Positions 36,413 to 44,652 of a stretch of DNA of 64,000 nt are shown here, piece by piece. The notes beneath the pieces were generated by a model. The model saw only the letters and a list, made by a program, of their open reading frames with translations, did not search any database and was not told the DNA's origin. The translations under genes and the position numbers were made by a program. Numbering within the stretch: position 1 is the first letter of the stretch; each line of letters begins with the position of its first letter. Origin of the DNA: Candidatus Poribacteria bacterium (GTDB taxonomy: Bacteria; Poribacteria; WGA-4E; WGA-3G); the NCBI GenBank assembly GCA_022820835.1, contig JAJEET010000019.1:1-64000 (forward strand), written 5' to 3'.

Positions 36413-36675
36413 AACTTTTCTCTGTACGTGAACGTTTCCTTGTGTTGTTGGAGCGGAAGGTGCCACTCCCGGAATTAGATGTTGTGTTCAGAGAGTTTTT
36501 CGTCGCCTACGAACTTTTGGAACTTGCATTGGAAGAATACTACTATGATCCGGATGATGGATTGGAATTGCGGCCGGAGGTTCTTGAGAGGCTTGAGCAA
36601 AGTGTGGCGGACATTGAAGCAGGCGGTAAGACTTATTCAATAGAAGAAGTCTTTGATGAGTCAGAAAGAGCATAG
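36388..36675 (+). CDS. Second copy of the antitoxin-like module, next to a ParE-like toxin
   Basis: This frame really begins right after the A10 tract (ISELPPDEYRQLLWRLVNLEL) and has only weak TTG starts without a ribosome site, so it is probably translated as an extension of the preceding ORF or by coupling. The domain is a copy of the upstream one: 90 residues, very acidic at the C-terminus (VADIEAGGKTYSIEEVFDESE), as expected for an antitoxin tail that wraps a toxin. It ends three bases before the toxin frame. It may be the toxin-binding part of a fused antitoxin. Confidence 0.6.
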   Translation: MLWRLVNLELFSVRERFLVLLERKVPLPELDVVFREFFVAYELLELALEEYYYDPDDGLELRPEVLERLEQSVADIEAGGKTYSIEEVFDESERA

Positions 36676-36677
36676 TT

Positions 36678-37025
36678 TTGTATACTTTGCTGTACTCTCC
36701 ACGTGCCCGATCTGATCTACAGCGTTTGGATCCTTCAATAGCCCAACAAATTCGCAATAAGTTAGAATGGCTCTGTGAAAATTGCGACAAGAAACGACAT
36801 AAGGCACTGAAGGGTAGACACAAAGGGAAATTTACTTTAAAAATAAATGATTACCGCGCCCTTTATACCTTTGATAGAGGGACACGCGTGCTAACTGTCC
36901 ACGAAGTCGGGCACCGCAGTAAAGTTATTAGGTGTCATTGTACCGACAGTTATTCTACGCAAGCTTTCATCAGAATAGGAAAATATGGAAAAAATACAAC
37001 GCGCGCTCATCAGCGTCTACGATAA
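36678..37025 (+). CDS. RelE/ParE-superfamily toxin overlapping the purH start
   Basis: The fold pattern is that of type II RelE/ParE toxins: LLYSPRARSDLQRLDPSIAQQIRNKLEWL, then KGKFTLKINDYRALYTFDRGTRVLTVHEVGHRS. Such proteins cut mRNA on ribosomes or poison gyrase; which of the two cannot be told here. The start is TTG, with AAAGAG about nine bases upstream. The normal domain ends near residue 90, but the frame goes on for about 20 more residues and overlaps the beginning of purH by 41 bp. It follows the acidic antitoxin-like ORF after two bases, a standard toxin-antitoxin layout. Confidence 0.8.
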   Translation: MYTLLYSPRARSDLQRLDPSIAQQIRNKLEWLCENCDKKRHKALKGRHKGKFTLKINDYRALYTFDRGTRVLTVHEVGHRSKVIRCHCTDSYSTQAFIRIGKYGKNTTRAHQRLR

Positions 37026-38550
37026 AACTGACCTTTTAGATATAGCCACTGCGCTCACGCAACGCGGCGTAGAAATCCTCTCTACCGGCGGCACGGCACA
37101 ACACCTTCGGGACGCAGGAGTTGACATCGTTGATGTCTCTGACTATACCGACTTCCCTGAAATGTTGGACGGTCGAGTGAAAACGCTCCACCCAAAAATC
37201 CACGGCGGACTCCTCGCTGAACGTGATAACGCCGAACACAATGCACAAACGGAAACGCACGGTATCACCCCAATTGATATGGTAATATGTAACCTGTACC
37301 CGTTTAAAGCAACCGTCGCGAAACCGGATGTGACACTTCCCGAAGCGATTGAGAACATTGACATCGGCGGTCCCACGATGATTCGTGCGGCTGCGAAAAA
37401 TTATCGGCACGTCGCAGTCCTCACGAATCCGAGTCAATACCCACAAACTATCGCTGATTTAGACGCGAACGACGGATGCCTTTCAGAAGAACAGCGATTT
37501 GAATTGGCAAAGGCAGCATTCACACAGACCGCACAGTATGATACAGCAATCGCTGCCTACCTTGTAAATCAAGGCGTGGAGTCGGATGAATTTGCTGATA
37601 CCCTGATGCTCCGTTTCAAGAAAGAGCGTACGCTCCGTTACGGCGAAAACCCGCATCAACGCGCCGCTTTCTACAGAACTGAAACCCCTCCAGGACCCTC
37701 CGCAGCGTGGGCAAACCAACTCAGTGGACAACCGCTCTCTTTTAATAACCTCCTTGATTTAGAAGCCGCTTTAGAGATCGTCAAGGATTTTAAGACGCCA
37801 GCGTGTGCAATTATCAAACATAATAATCCGTGTGGACTCGCGACTGCCGACACCGTAAAAGATGCCTTCATAAACGCATTGGAATGTGATCGAACCTCTG
37901 CTTTCGGTTCAATTATCGGGTTGAACCGCAAAGTAACAATCCAGACGGCAAACACCATTCGCGAGGCAGCACAGGCAGGCGTAAAGATTGATGCGATCAT
38001 CGCACCGAGTTATACCGAAAAAGCGTTGCGTGCGTTGTCGCGTGTCAAACGCCGTCCTATTCTTGAAGTTGGGGCGTTATTAGCCGCGGAACCTGTCCTG
38101 CAGGTTCGCAATATCACCGGTGGTGTCCTTGTCCAAGATCCCGACATCCACGAAATGGAAGCAGATGCGTTACAGGTTGCCACCAAACGTTCACCTACAG
38201 ATGATGAAATAAAATCGCTGCTGTTCGCGTGGAAGGCGTGCAAACACGTCAAATCCAACTGTATCCTGCTGGCGCACGGCACACAGAGCGTCGGTATCGG
38301 AGCGGGGCAGATGAGCCGCGTGGATGCCGCTATCATCGCCATCCGAAAGGCAGGCGAAAAGGCAAAGGGTGCAGTGTTAGCCTCGGATGCGTACTTCCCG
38401 TTTCCAGACGGTGTTGAGATTGCCGGTGAAGCAGGCATCACTGCGATTATCCAACCGGGAGGTTCTGTCAACGATGAACCTGTGATTGAGACCGCGGACG
38501 CTTACGGCATGACGATGGTGCTAACGGGGGTCCGCCATTTCCGGCATTAG
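36985..38550 (+). CDS. purH: Bifunctional AICAR formyltransferase / IMP cyclohydrolase
   Basis: The N-terminal MGS-like IMP cyclohydrolase domain (RALISVYDKTDLLDIA, LSTGGTAQHL, GRVKTLHPKIHGGLL) and the C-terminal AICAR transformylase (RYGENPHQRAAFY, IIKHNNPCGLA, DAYFPFPDGV) are complete. It makes IMP from AICAR by the last two steps of purine synthesis in the cytoplasm. Its length of 521 residues is normal. The ATG at 36985 lies inside the end of the toxin gene, with AGGA nearby, so translation may be tied to the upstream toxin-antitoxin message. Confidence 0.97.
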   Translation: MEKIQRALISVYDKTDLLDIATALTQRGVEILSTGGTAQHLRDAGVDIVDVSDYTDFPEMLDGRVKTLHPKIHGGLLAERDNAEHNAQTETHGITPIDMVICNLYPFKATVAKPDVTLPEAIENIDIGGPTMIRAAAKNYRHVAVLTNPSQYPQTIADLDANDGCLSEEQRFELAKAAFTQTAQYDTAIAAYLVNQGVESDEFADTLMLRFKKERTLRYGENPHQRAAFYRTETPPGPSAAWANQLSGQPLSFNNLLDLEAALEIVKDFKTPACAIIKHNNPCGLATADTVKDAFINALECDRTSAFGSIIGLNRKVTIQTANTIREAAQAGVKIDAIIAPSYTEKALRALSRVKRRPILEVGALLAAEPVLQVRNITGGVLVQDPDIHEMEADALQVATKRSPTDDEIKSLLFAWKACKHVKSNCILLAHGTQSVGIGAGQMSRVDAAIIAIRKAGEKAKGAVLASDAYFPFPDGVEIAGEAGITAIIQPGGSVNDEPVIETADAYGMTMVLTGVRHFRH

Positions 38551-38591
38551 TTGTGTTAGCGTGGGTCGCTCTTGCACGTTTATACAGAAAA

Positions 38592-38621
38592 TTGGACATC
38601 TGACAATTTTTATGATATTCT
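38592..38621 (+). promoter_or_regulatory. Promoter for the HicB/HicA-like cluster
   Basis: TTGGAC and TATTCT lie 18 nt apart, about 75 bp before ATG 38697. Confidence 0.45.
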
Positions 38622-38696
38622 GTGCCAAGAAAAATACGACAACGCATCGCGGACGTGAGGAAAGCCGGTTTCATTGATATAGAAGGGGTTTCAGAG

Positions 38697-38942
38697 ATGA
38701 TTGAAAGTGCAAAATACATCAAAATCGTTGAATGGTCAGACGAAGACGAATGCTTCATCGGATATTGCCCCGGGATCATCGGTCCGTGTTGCCACGGCAC
38801 TGATGAAATCGAGGTTTATCGCCAACTCTGCGAGATTGTTGAGGAGTGGATAGAAATTTTTCATCGCGACAACGAGGCACTTCCACCACCAACTATCGGT
38901 AAAAACATTGCGGAATTTTTGAACGGTAGAGGTAAGCACTAA
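38697..38942 (+). CDS. HicB-family antitoxin-like protein
   Basis: The segment YIKIVEWSDEDECFIGYCPGIIG matches the partially degraded RNase-H fold of HicB antitoxins, followed by VYRQLCEIVEEWIEIFHRDNEALPPPT. Those proteins neutralise HicA mRNA-interferase toxins and repress their own operon. The ORF opens upstream at GTG 38622, but AAGGGG before ATG 38697 and the homology limits favour 38697. No HicA follows directly; a second HicB-like gene and then a HicA-like gene come next, so the three may form one cluster. Confidence 0.75.
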   Translation: MIESAKYIKIVEWSDEDECFIGYCPGIIGPCCHGTDEIEVYRQLCEIVEEWIEIFHRDNEALPPPTIGKNIAEFLNGRGKH

Positions 38943-38952
38943 GGAGAAGAAA

Positions 38953-39258
38953 ATGAAAACGTATACATTTCAGGCTGTCATAGAAGAGGACGAGTGGCTT
39001 GACGAGCGAATTAAAGACCCTGTTTGGAGGGCTTATATTCCTGGTTTAGAGCATAAAGGTGCTTCAAGTTGGGGGTATACCCAAAAAGAGGCACTACAGA
39101 GTCTGCAAGACGCGGTGGACCTCCTCTTTGAATATCTATCGGAGCAGGGAGAAGAAATCAATCTTGATTCGCTCTTGCGGCATCAAGAAGAGGGTTCTTC
39201 CGAATCTTGTTCACAGATTCAGGTTAGCGATGTGCCCTTAATTGTTGTAACAATCTAA
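38953..39258 (+). CDS. HicB-like antitoxin paired with the HicA-like gene
   Basis: A short beta-rich N-terminus (FQAVIEEDEWLDERIKDPVWRAYIPGLEHKGASSWGYT) followed by a helix (EALQSLQDAVDLLFEYLSEQG) is the HicB-type layout. AAGGAG precedes the ATG. The gene ends one base before the HicA-like ATG, so the two are translationally coupled in the HicB-HicA order. It would bind and inhibit the partner and probably repress the promoter at 38592. It is only weakly similar to the HicB copy just upstream. Confidence 0.7.
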   Translation: MKTYTFQAVIEEDEWLDERIKDPVWRAYIPGLEHKGASSWGYTQKEALQSLQDAVDLLFEYLSEQGEEINLDSLLRHQEEGSSESCSQIQVSDVPLIVVTI

Positions 39259-39259
39259 T

Positions 39260-39508
39260 ATGGCTATCAATTATAGGCGATTACGTTCACTCAGGGCACG
39301 AAAATTGATACGCGCTTTAAAACAGGATGGATTTTATGAATTCAGAAGAAAAGGGGTCCTCCGCTTTTTTGCGCATCCAGATGGACGGACAACAACCATC
39401 CATCTCCATAACATGGGACAAACTTTTGCCATTGGTACGCTTAAAGTTATCATTGAAGAGCAAGCAGAGTGGACAGAGACAGACCTTGAACGTCTTGGAC
39501 TGCTTTAA
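39260..39508 (+). CDS. HicA-like mRNA interferase missing the usual catalytic His motif
   Basis: The dsRBD-like HicA fold is recognisable: LRARKLIRALKQDGFYEF, then FFAHPDGRTTTIHLH and a final FAIGTLKVIIEEQAEW helix. In active HicA proteins the loop after the first helix carries GSH or a nearby His that is needed for RNA cleavage. Here it reads KGVLRFF, without His. The toxin may therefore be inactive, act by binding only, or use another His (HPDGR). It overlaps no other gene and directly follows its HicB-like partner. Confidence 0.7.
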   Translation: MAINYRRLRSLRARKLIRALKQDGFYEFRRKGVLRFFAHPDGRTTTIHLHNMGQTFAIGTLKVIIEEQAEWTETDLERLGLL

Positions 39509-39592
39509 TCAAAACTAAACTGTGCAGCACGCAACAACGACGCGCAGAACTGATAGAAACCCTTTTTATCGCGCGCAAGCAAAATTAAAAAA

Positions 39593-40753
39593 ATGGCGAC
39601 AACATTAACACTCCCACCCACAATAATCACAGGGGCAGGTGCGTCTGGGAACGTCGGTGAACAGGCGAAACAACTCGGCGCAACGCACGCACTCATCGTA
39701 ACCGACCCGGGTATCGCTAAGATCGGATACGCCGACCAGATTGCCCAGAATTTGCAGGATGCGGGGATAGCGTCCTCATGCTTTTCGGATGTCACACCCG
39801 ATCCGACCCTACAAAACGTGCAGGATGGACGCAAGCAATACACTGACGAAGACTGTGATGTCATCGTGAGCGTCGGTGGCGGAAGTGCAATCGACTGCGG
39901 AAAAGGTATCGCCATGAAATTGACGAACAGTGACGATTTCGTTGATTATATGGGTGTCGATAAAATTCCGAATCCGGGCGCACCCCTAATCGCGATACCG
40001 ACAACAGGCGGCACAGGTAGCGAAGTCTCCAAGGTTACTGTTATTACGGATACTGAGCGGAATGTTAAGATGATGCTCAGTAGTGCTTGTCTGTTGGCAC
40101 ACGTTGCAATTGTTGATCCGATGTTGTCCCTGACAACGCCGCCGCATCTAACTGCAGCGGTCGGCGTTGACGCGTTGACGCACGCAATAGAGGCGTACAT
40201 CTCCAAACGCGCGCAACCCATCACCGACGCACTCGCACTGAAGGCAGTTGAGATGATTTCCGGATCGCTACGGCAGGCGTGGGCAGACGGAGAGAATATC
40301 CCCGCACGCACGGATATGATGATCGGTGCCTCTATCGCAGGCATGGCGTTCAGCAATTCCTCTGTCGCTTTGGTTCACGGGATGTCGCGTCCGATCGGGG
40401 CGTATTTTCACGTTCATCACGGATTATCCAACTCAGTGCTGCTGCGCGATGTAATGGCATTCAGTGTCGTCGGCGCACCGGCGCGTTTCGCCGACATCGC
40501 ACGTGCCATGGGTGAACCGATTGACGGGTTATCTCCGATGCATCAGGCAGACGCAGCGGTTACTGCCGTTGAACGACTCGTCACCGACATTCAGATGCCG
40601 CGACTCGGTGAGATTGATAAAATTGACAGGGACAAATTCGAGAATGTCATTGAACAGATGGCAGCGGATGCCATTGCAAGCGGAAGTCCTGCGAACAATC
40701 CGCGTCAGGCGACTGCTGAAGAAATCGTTGCTCTATATCGTCAGTGTTTTTAA
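39593..40753 (+). CDS. Iron-containing (group III) alcohol dehydrogenase
   Basis: The NAD-binding loop (VSVGGGSAIDCGKGIA) and the metal ligands are present: Asp in the VDP-type strand, then the His residues of GVDALTHAIEAY, HGMSRPIGAYFHVHHG. At 386 residues it has the usual length. It oxidises alcohols or hydroxy-acids, or reduces aldehydes, with NAD(P); the substrate is unknown. No strong ribosome site is seen before ATG 39593. It leads a + strand group with a nuclease lipoprotein, a hydroxyacid dehydrogenase and a hydantoinase-like ATPase. Confidence 0.93.
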   Translation: MATTLTLPPTIITGAGASGNVGEQAKQLGATHALIVTDPGIAKIGYADQIAQNLQDAGIASSCFSDVTPDPTLQNVQDGRKQYTDEDCDVIVSVGGGSAIDCGKGIAMKLTNSDDFVDYMGVDKIPNPGAPLIAIPTTGGTGSEVSKVTVITDTERNVKMMLSSACLLAHVAIVDPMLSLTTPPHLTAAVGVDALTHAIEAYISKRAQPITDALALKAVEMISGSLRQAWADGENIPARTDMMIGASIAGMAFSNSSVALVHGMSRPIGAYFHVHHGLSNSVLLRDVMAFSVVGAPARFADIARAMGEPIDGLSPMHQADAAVTAVERLVTDIQMPRLGEIDKIDRDKFENVIEQMAADAIASGSPANNPRQATAEEIVALYRQCF

Positions 40754-40774
40754 CCATAGGGGGTTTTTGCTTGG

Positions 40775-41449
40775 GTGTTTCTTCCAGGTCTCTTCGTTCG
40801 ATACCAAGCACATACCAGAATTTTGAAACTTGATAAAACACCATTATCGCACACCTCAATCCTTAGAAGAGTCGTCTTAACGTTTCTGTTGTGCCTATCA
40901 CTCGCCGGATGCGAGACTTCTGATGTTTTGTTCCCCGATAGCAGCGCAGCCATTTATTACGGCACAATTGATAGTATCAACAACGTCTACGATGGCGATA
41001 CTATCCAAGGTGTGGCGATCCTAATCTATCGGTTCGATTCACCGATACTGGAGACGAACGAAGCGCAGTTGATGCTCTGGCCCGGTATTGAGCGTCGTGC
41101 CGACGGTATTTATAGTATCACGGACATCAGGATAGCAGGGATAGATACGCCTGAGAAGCATCCGAACCGTGGTGACCGTACCGAAGTCTCACTTCAACGG
41201 GAAAAAGAACGTGCCGTAGCTGCAACAGAATTTCTCAAGCAACTCCTCCTTGAAAGCAGTGGAGATGATAGCACCCTTGGATTCGTAATTCAGAATCCGC
41301 AACCGGATAAGTATGCTGGACGGGTTATCGCGGATGTGCTATGTGTCAAAGACGGTCTGTTTATTGATGTTGCTGAGGCGTTGCTGGATGCTGGACACGC
41401 TGTCGTCTATGATGGCGGCACAAAAACGCACGATTGGGGTGCAGAATAG
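40775..41449 (+). CDS. Thermonuclease (SNase)-like lipoprotein
   Basis: A hydrophobic segment ends in a lipobox (LCLSLAGC), so the protein is exported and lipid-anchored. The staphylococcal-nuclease fold follows: VYDGDTIQ, DIRIAGIDTPE with the catalytic Arg and Glu, and KYAGRVIADVL with the second Arg. It would cut DNA or RNA outside the cytoplasm, perhaps to scavenge nucleotides. A long insert lies between the first two strands. The true start is uncertain: the ORF begins at 40775, but a TTG at 40823 would give a more normal signal peptide length. Confidence 0.8.
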   Translation: MFLPGLFVRYQAHTRILKLDKTPLSHTSILRRVVLTFLLCLSLAGCETSDVLFPDSSAAIYYGTIDSINNVYDGDTIQGVAILIYRFDSPILETNEAQLMLWPGIERRADGIYSITDIRIAGIDTPEKHPNRGDRTEVSLQREKERAVAATEFLKQLLLESSGDDSTLGFVIQNPQPDKYAGRVIADVLCVKDGLFIDVAEALLDAGHAVVYDGGTKTHDWGAE

Positions 41450-41466
41450 ACACAAAGGAATGAACT

Positions 41467-42426
41467 ATGAACAGACTTAAAATTGTCGTCCCGGGTGATT
41501 CACCCCCGCAAATCCAAGGTTCACCGCATCTCGAACGCCTGAAACCCTACGGCGATGTTGTGCTCTACACCGACCGACCCGAAACGCCAGAAGAGAAGAT
41601 CCGACGTGCTGAAGGTGTGGACATCCTCATTAACTCGCGCGGAATCGTCAAGTGGCCCGCAGAAATCCTACGTCAACTCCCCAAACTCAAGTTGATTTCG
41701 CTCTGCTCCATCGGAACGGATATGATTGGACTTGAGGAAGCGAAGGCGCGCGGCATTACTGTTTGCAATCAACCCGGACGCACCGCGCCGGTCGTCGCGG
41801 AACACGGGTTCGGGCTGATGTTCGCACTCGCCAAACGTGCAGCGTTTCTGACTGCCTCGATGAAGGCAGGCGGATGGCCCCGTATGGACAACATCTACCT
41901 GCAACGGAAAACTTTAGGAATTGTCGGCACCGGGCATATTGGAGCAGAGATGGCACGTCTCGGACGAGCCATCGGGATGGACGTTATCGCGTGGACCTAC
42001 AACCCTTCAGCAACGCGCGCTGAGACGTTAGGTGTTCGGTTTGTTGAATTAGACGAACTTCTTCAGACTGCCGATGTCGTGAGTCTGCACGTCAAGTTAA
42101 CACAGGAGAGTCACCACCTGATCGGTGAACGGGAATTTGGGTTAATGAAACCGGGGATGCTTCTCATCAACGTCGCACGTGGCGGTGTGCTTGACACCGA
42201 CGCACTCATCCGCGCACTGAACAAGGGACACCTCGGCGGGGCTGCGATTGATGTCTATGACCAAGAACCGATCCCGGCGAACCATCCACTTTTAGCGTGT
42301 GAACAGGTGATTCTGACACCACACTGTGCAGATATGACCCCCGAAGGGGTCGAACTCCTGAACGAGGGTGCCATAGACAATATCATCGCTTTTCTGGAAG
42401 GTAACCCGCAAAATGTTGTTGTTTGA
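41467..42426 (+). CDS. D-2-hydroxyacid dehydrogenase
   Basis: The NAD-binding loop GTGHIGAEMARLGRAIGM and the catalytic triad are visible: Arg in NVARGGVLD, Glu in DQEPIP, and His in TPHCADMTPEG. The family reduces 2-ketoacids or oxidises D-2-hydroxyacids (phosphoglycerate, glyoxylate, lactate types). The absence of an ACT domain and the length of 319 residues argue against a classical SerA. It ends within the first bases of the HyuA frame, so the two may be coupled in a catabolic operon. Confidence 0.92.
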   Translation: MNRLKIVVPGDSPPQIQGSPHLERLKPYGDVVLYTDRPETPEEKIRRAEGVDILINSRGIVKWPAEILRQLPKLKLISLCSIGTDMIGLEEAKARGITVCNQPGRTAPVVAEHGFGLMFALAKRAAFLTASMKAGGWPRMDNIYLQRKTLGIVGTGHIGAEMARLGRAIGMDVIAWTYNPSATRAETLGVRFVELDELLQTADVVSLHVKLTQESHHLIGEREFGLMKPGMLLINVARGGVLDTDALIRALNKGHLGGAAIDVYDQEPIPANHPLLACEQVILTPHCADMTPEGVELLNEGAIDNIIAFLEGNPQNVVV

Positions 42427-42440
42427 GGTTTACGTTGACA

Positions 42441-44618
42441 ATGAGAGAAAATCGGGCAGAAACCCATATAGTTAAAAACATCGGTGTTGATACGGGTGGC
42501 ACCTTCACCGACATCGTGATGCGTATTGACGGTGACCTGTTTACCCACAAAGTCCTCTCCACACCGCAAAATCCAGCACTTGCTGTCATACAGGGTGTCC
42601 GTGAAATATTACATCTGCACCATACCGATGCTGAACATCTCGAAATCGTCCACGGCTCGACTGTTGCAACCAACGCACTCCTTGAACGCAGAGGAGCACG
42701 CATTGCTCTCGTCACAACGAAAGGTTTTGAGGATGTTTTAGAGATAGGCAGACAGACGCGCCCGTCACTCTACGATTTTTTTGTTGAGCGTCCGGCACCG
42801 CTCGTACCTGGTGACAGACGGTTTGGTATATCGGAGCGGACGCTACACACAGGCGACATCCAAACCGAGATTGAAACCACCGATTTGAATGCCCTCGCAT
42901 CCGAACTCGCGACATTGGAATTGGATGCCATCGCAATCTGTTTCCTTTTTGCCTACGTTAACCCACAAAACGAGCAGATTGTTGCATCGCACCTCGCGGA
43001 GCTTGGGATACCGATTTCATGTTCACACGAAGTCCTACCGGAGTACCGTGAGTATGCACGTTTCAGTACGACCGTCGCGAATGCATACATCCGTCCTACT
43101 TTGGAACGACATCTTTCCACACTGACAGATTCTGACTTGTTGTGCACTTTTAACGAAACCGTAGCGCGTAATGAAACGGAGTGCGGCTCGAACACGAAAA
43201 ACCTTGATAAACAAGCAGCCGATACTTACCCGCAAGGAAAAATTAAAAAATCGTTTCGATTGATGCTCTCCAACGGGGGCTGTGTTTCTGTGAAAAACTT
43301 TGAAGCTGCTGGTATTCGAACGGTTCTTTCGGGTCCCGCAGGCGGTGTCCTCGGTGCGTATCAGATCGCCAAAACTGCTGGCTACGACCAGATCATCACG
43401 TTTGATATGGGGGGCACTTCAACGGATGTGAGTCTCTGTAATAATGGTATCTCGCTTACGACGGAGAGCACGATTAGCGGGCTCCCGATCAAGGTGCCGT
43501 TGATTGACATCCATACTGTCGGAGCAGGCGGCGGCTCTATTGCAACTGTGGACGCGGGGGGCGCGCTGCGTGTCGGACCGGAGAGTGCTGGTGCAGACCC
43601 CGGTCCGATCTGCTACGGGAATAGTGGGTCAGATATTACAGTAACCGACGCGAACCTCTTCTTGGGACGTATCGCTGCGACCCAGTTTTTAGGCGGTGCG
43701 ATGTCGCTTGATACCGATAAAGCCAAGACTTATATCGAAAAATTTGCGTCTCGGCTCGGTATCCCCGCACTGCAAGCCGCTGACGGTATCCTCAAAGTTG
43801 CCAACGCAGCGATGGAACGTGCGATCAAGGTCATCTCCGTTGAACGTGGGTTTGATACACGCGATTTCACGCTCGTCTCTTTTGGTGGTGCGGGCGGTTT
43901 GCACGCCGCGTTTATGGCAGAAAACCTCGGCATCGGAACGGTTCTGATTCCACCAAACGGTGGTTTACTCTCCGGTTACGGCATGTTATTTGCGGATGTC
44001 GTCAAAGACTACTCGCAGACGGTGCTGCGGCGGTTTTCAACGGACAGCGAAACGCTTGTTGAAGCGTTGAACACTGGGTTTAACGAACTCTTAACCCGGG
44101 CCGAAAATGAGATGAAAGCGGAAGGGTTTCTCGCGGAGCAACTGAAAATTGACCGTTCACTTGATATGCGGTATGAGGGGCAATCTTATGAACTCAATAT
44201 CCCGTATTCTACCGAGAGGCATGACTATTCAAACGCAGTGGAGACGCTCATTAAAAGTTTCCACGCTGCGCACGAGCAGCGGTTCGGTTACGCGCGGACC
44301 AACGCACCAGTTGAAATCGTGAACCTCCGACTGACAGCCACCGGCGAAACCGACAAACCGTCTATTCAACCGTTGCCGATTGCCGATGCTGATGCGTCTG
44401 AGGCGTTTACCGGTCAAAGTCTTGTCATGTTTGACGGTGAGGCACTCCGCACCGATTTTTATCGCCGCGAGGCATTGCGCCCCGGCAACCAAATCTCGGG
44501 CCCCGCAATTATAACAGAATTCAGCGCGACGACTGTCCTACCCCCCAATTTCTCCGCCGTTGTTGATACGTATCAGAATCTTGTTTTGACCAGAAAATTG
44601 AATGTCTCTGAACAGTAG
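42441..44618 (+). CDS. Hydantoinase/oxoprolinase A-type ATPase (HyuA-like)
   Basis: The N-terminal actin-like ATP site (IGVDTGGTFTDIVM) and the central hydantoinase_A block (LSGPAGGVLGAYQIA, FDMGGTSTDVSL, GAGGGSIATVD, ADPGPICYG) are complete, followed by the C-terminal domain. Such proteins are the A subunits of N-methylhydantoinase, 5-oxoprolinase or acetone carboxylase, and usually work with a HyuB subunit. No HyuB is found next to it. The previous gene stops at 42426; ATG 42441 with a TGAGG site nearby is the likely start rather than TTG 42423. It ends convergent to the R-M pair. Confidence 0.92.
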   Translation: MRENRAETHIVKNIGVDTGGTFTDIVMRIDGDLFTHKVLSTPQNPALAVIQGVREILHLHHTDAEHLEIVHGSTVATNALLERRGARIALVTTKGFEDVLEIGRQTRPSLYDFFVERPAPLVPGDRRFGISERTLHTGDIQTEIETTDLNALASELATLELDAIAICFLFAYVNPQNEQIVASHLAELGIPISCSHEVLPEYREYARFSTTVANAYIRPTLERHLSTLTDSDLLCTFNETVARNETECGSNTKNLDKQAADTYPQGKIKKSFRLMLSNGGCVSVKNFEAAGIRTVLSGPAGGVLGAYQIAKTAGYDQIITFDMGGTSTDVSLCNNGISLTTESTISGLPIKVPLIDIHTVGAGGGSIATVDAGGALRVGPESAGADPGPICYGNSGSDITVTDANLFLGRIAATQFLGGAMSLDTDKAKTYIEKFASRLGIPALQAADGILKVANAAMERAIKVISVERGFDTRDFTLVSFGGAGGLHAAFMAENLGIGTVLIPPNGGLLSGYGMLFADVVKDYSQTVLRRFSTDSETLVEALNTGFNELLTRAENEMKAEGFLAEQLKIDRSLDMRYEGQSYELNIPYSTERHDYSNAVETLIKSFHAAHEQRFGYARTNAPVEIVNLRLTATGETDKPSIQPLPIADADASEAFTGQSLVMFDGEALRTDFYRREALRPGNQISGPAIITEFSATTVLPPNFSAVVDTYQNLVLTRKLNVSEQ

Positions 44619-44652
44619 CTTGGATTCACTGAGCCACATCCGGCATCGATTT

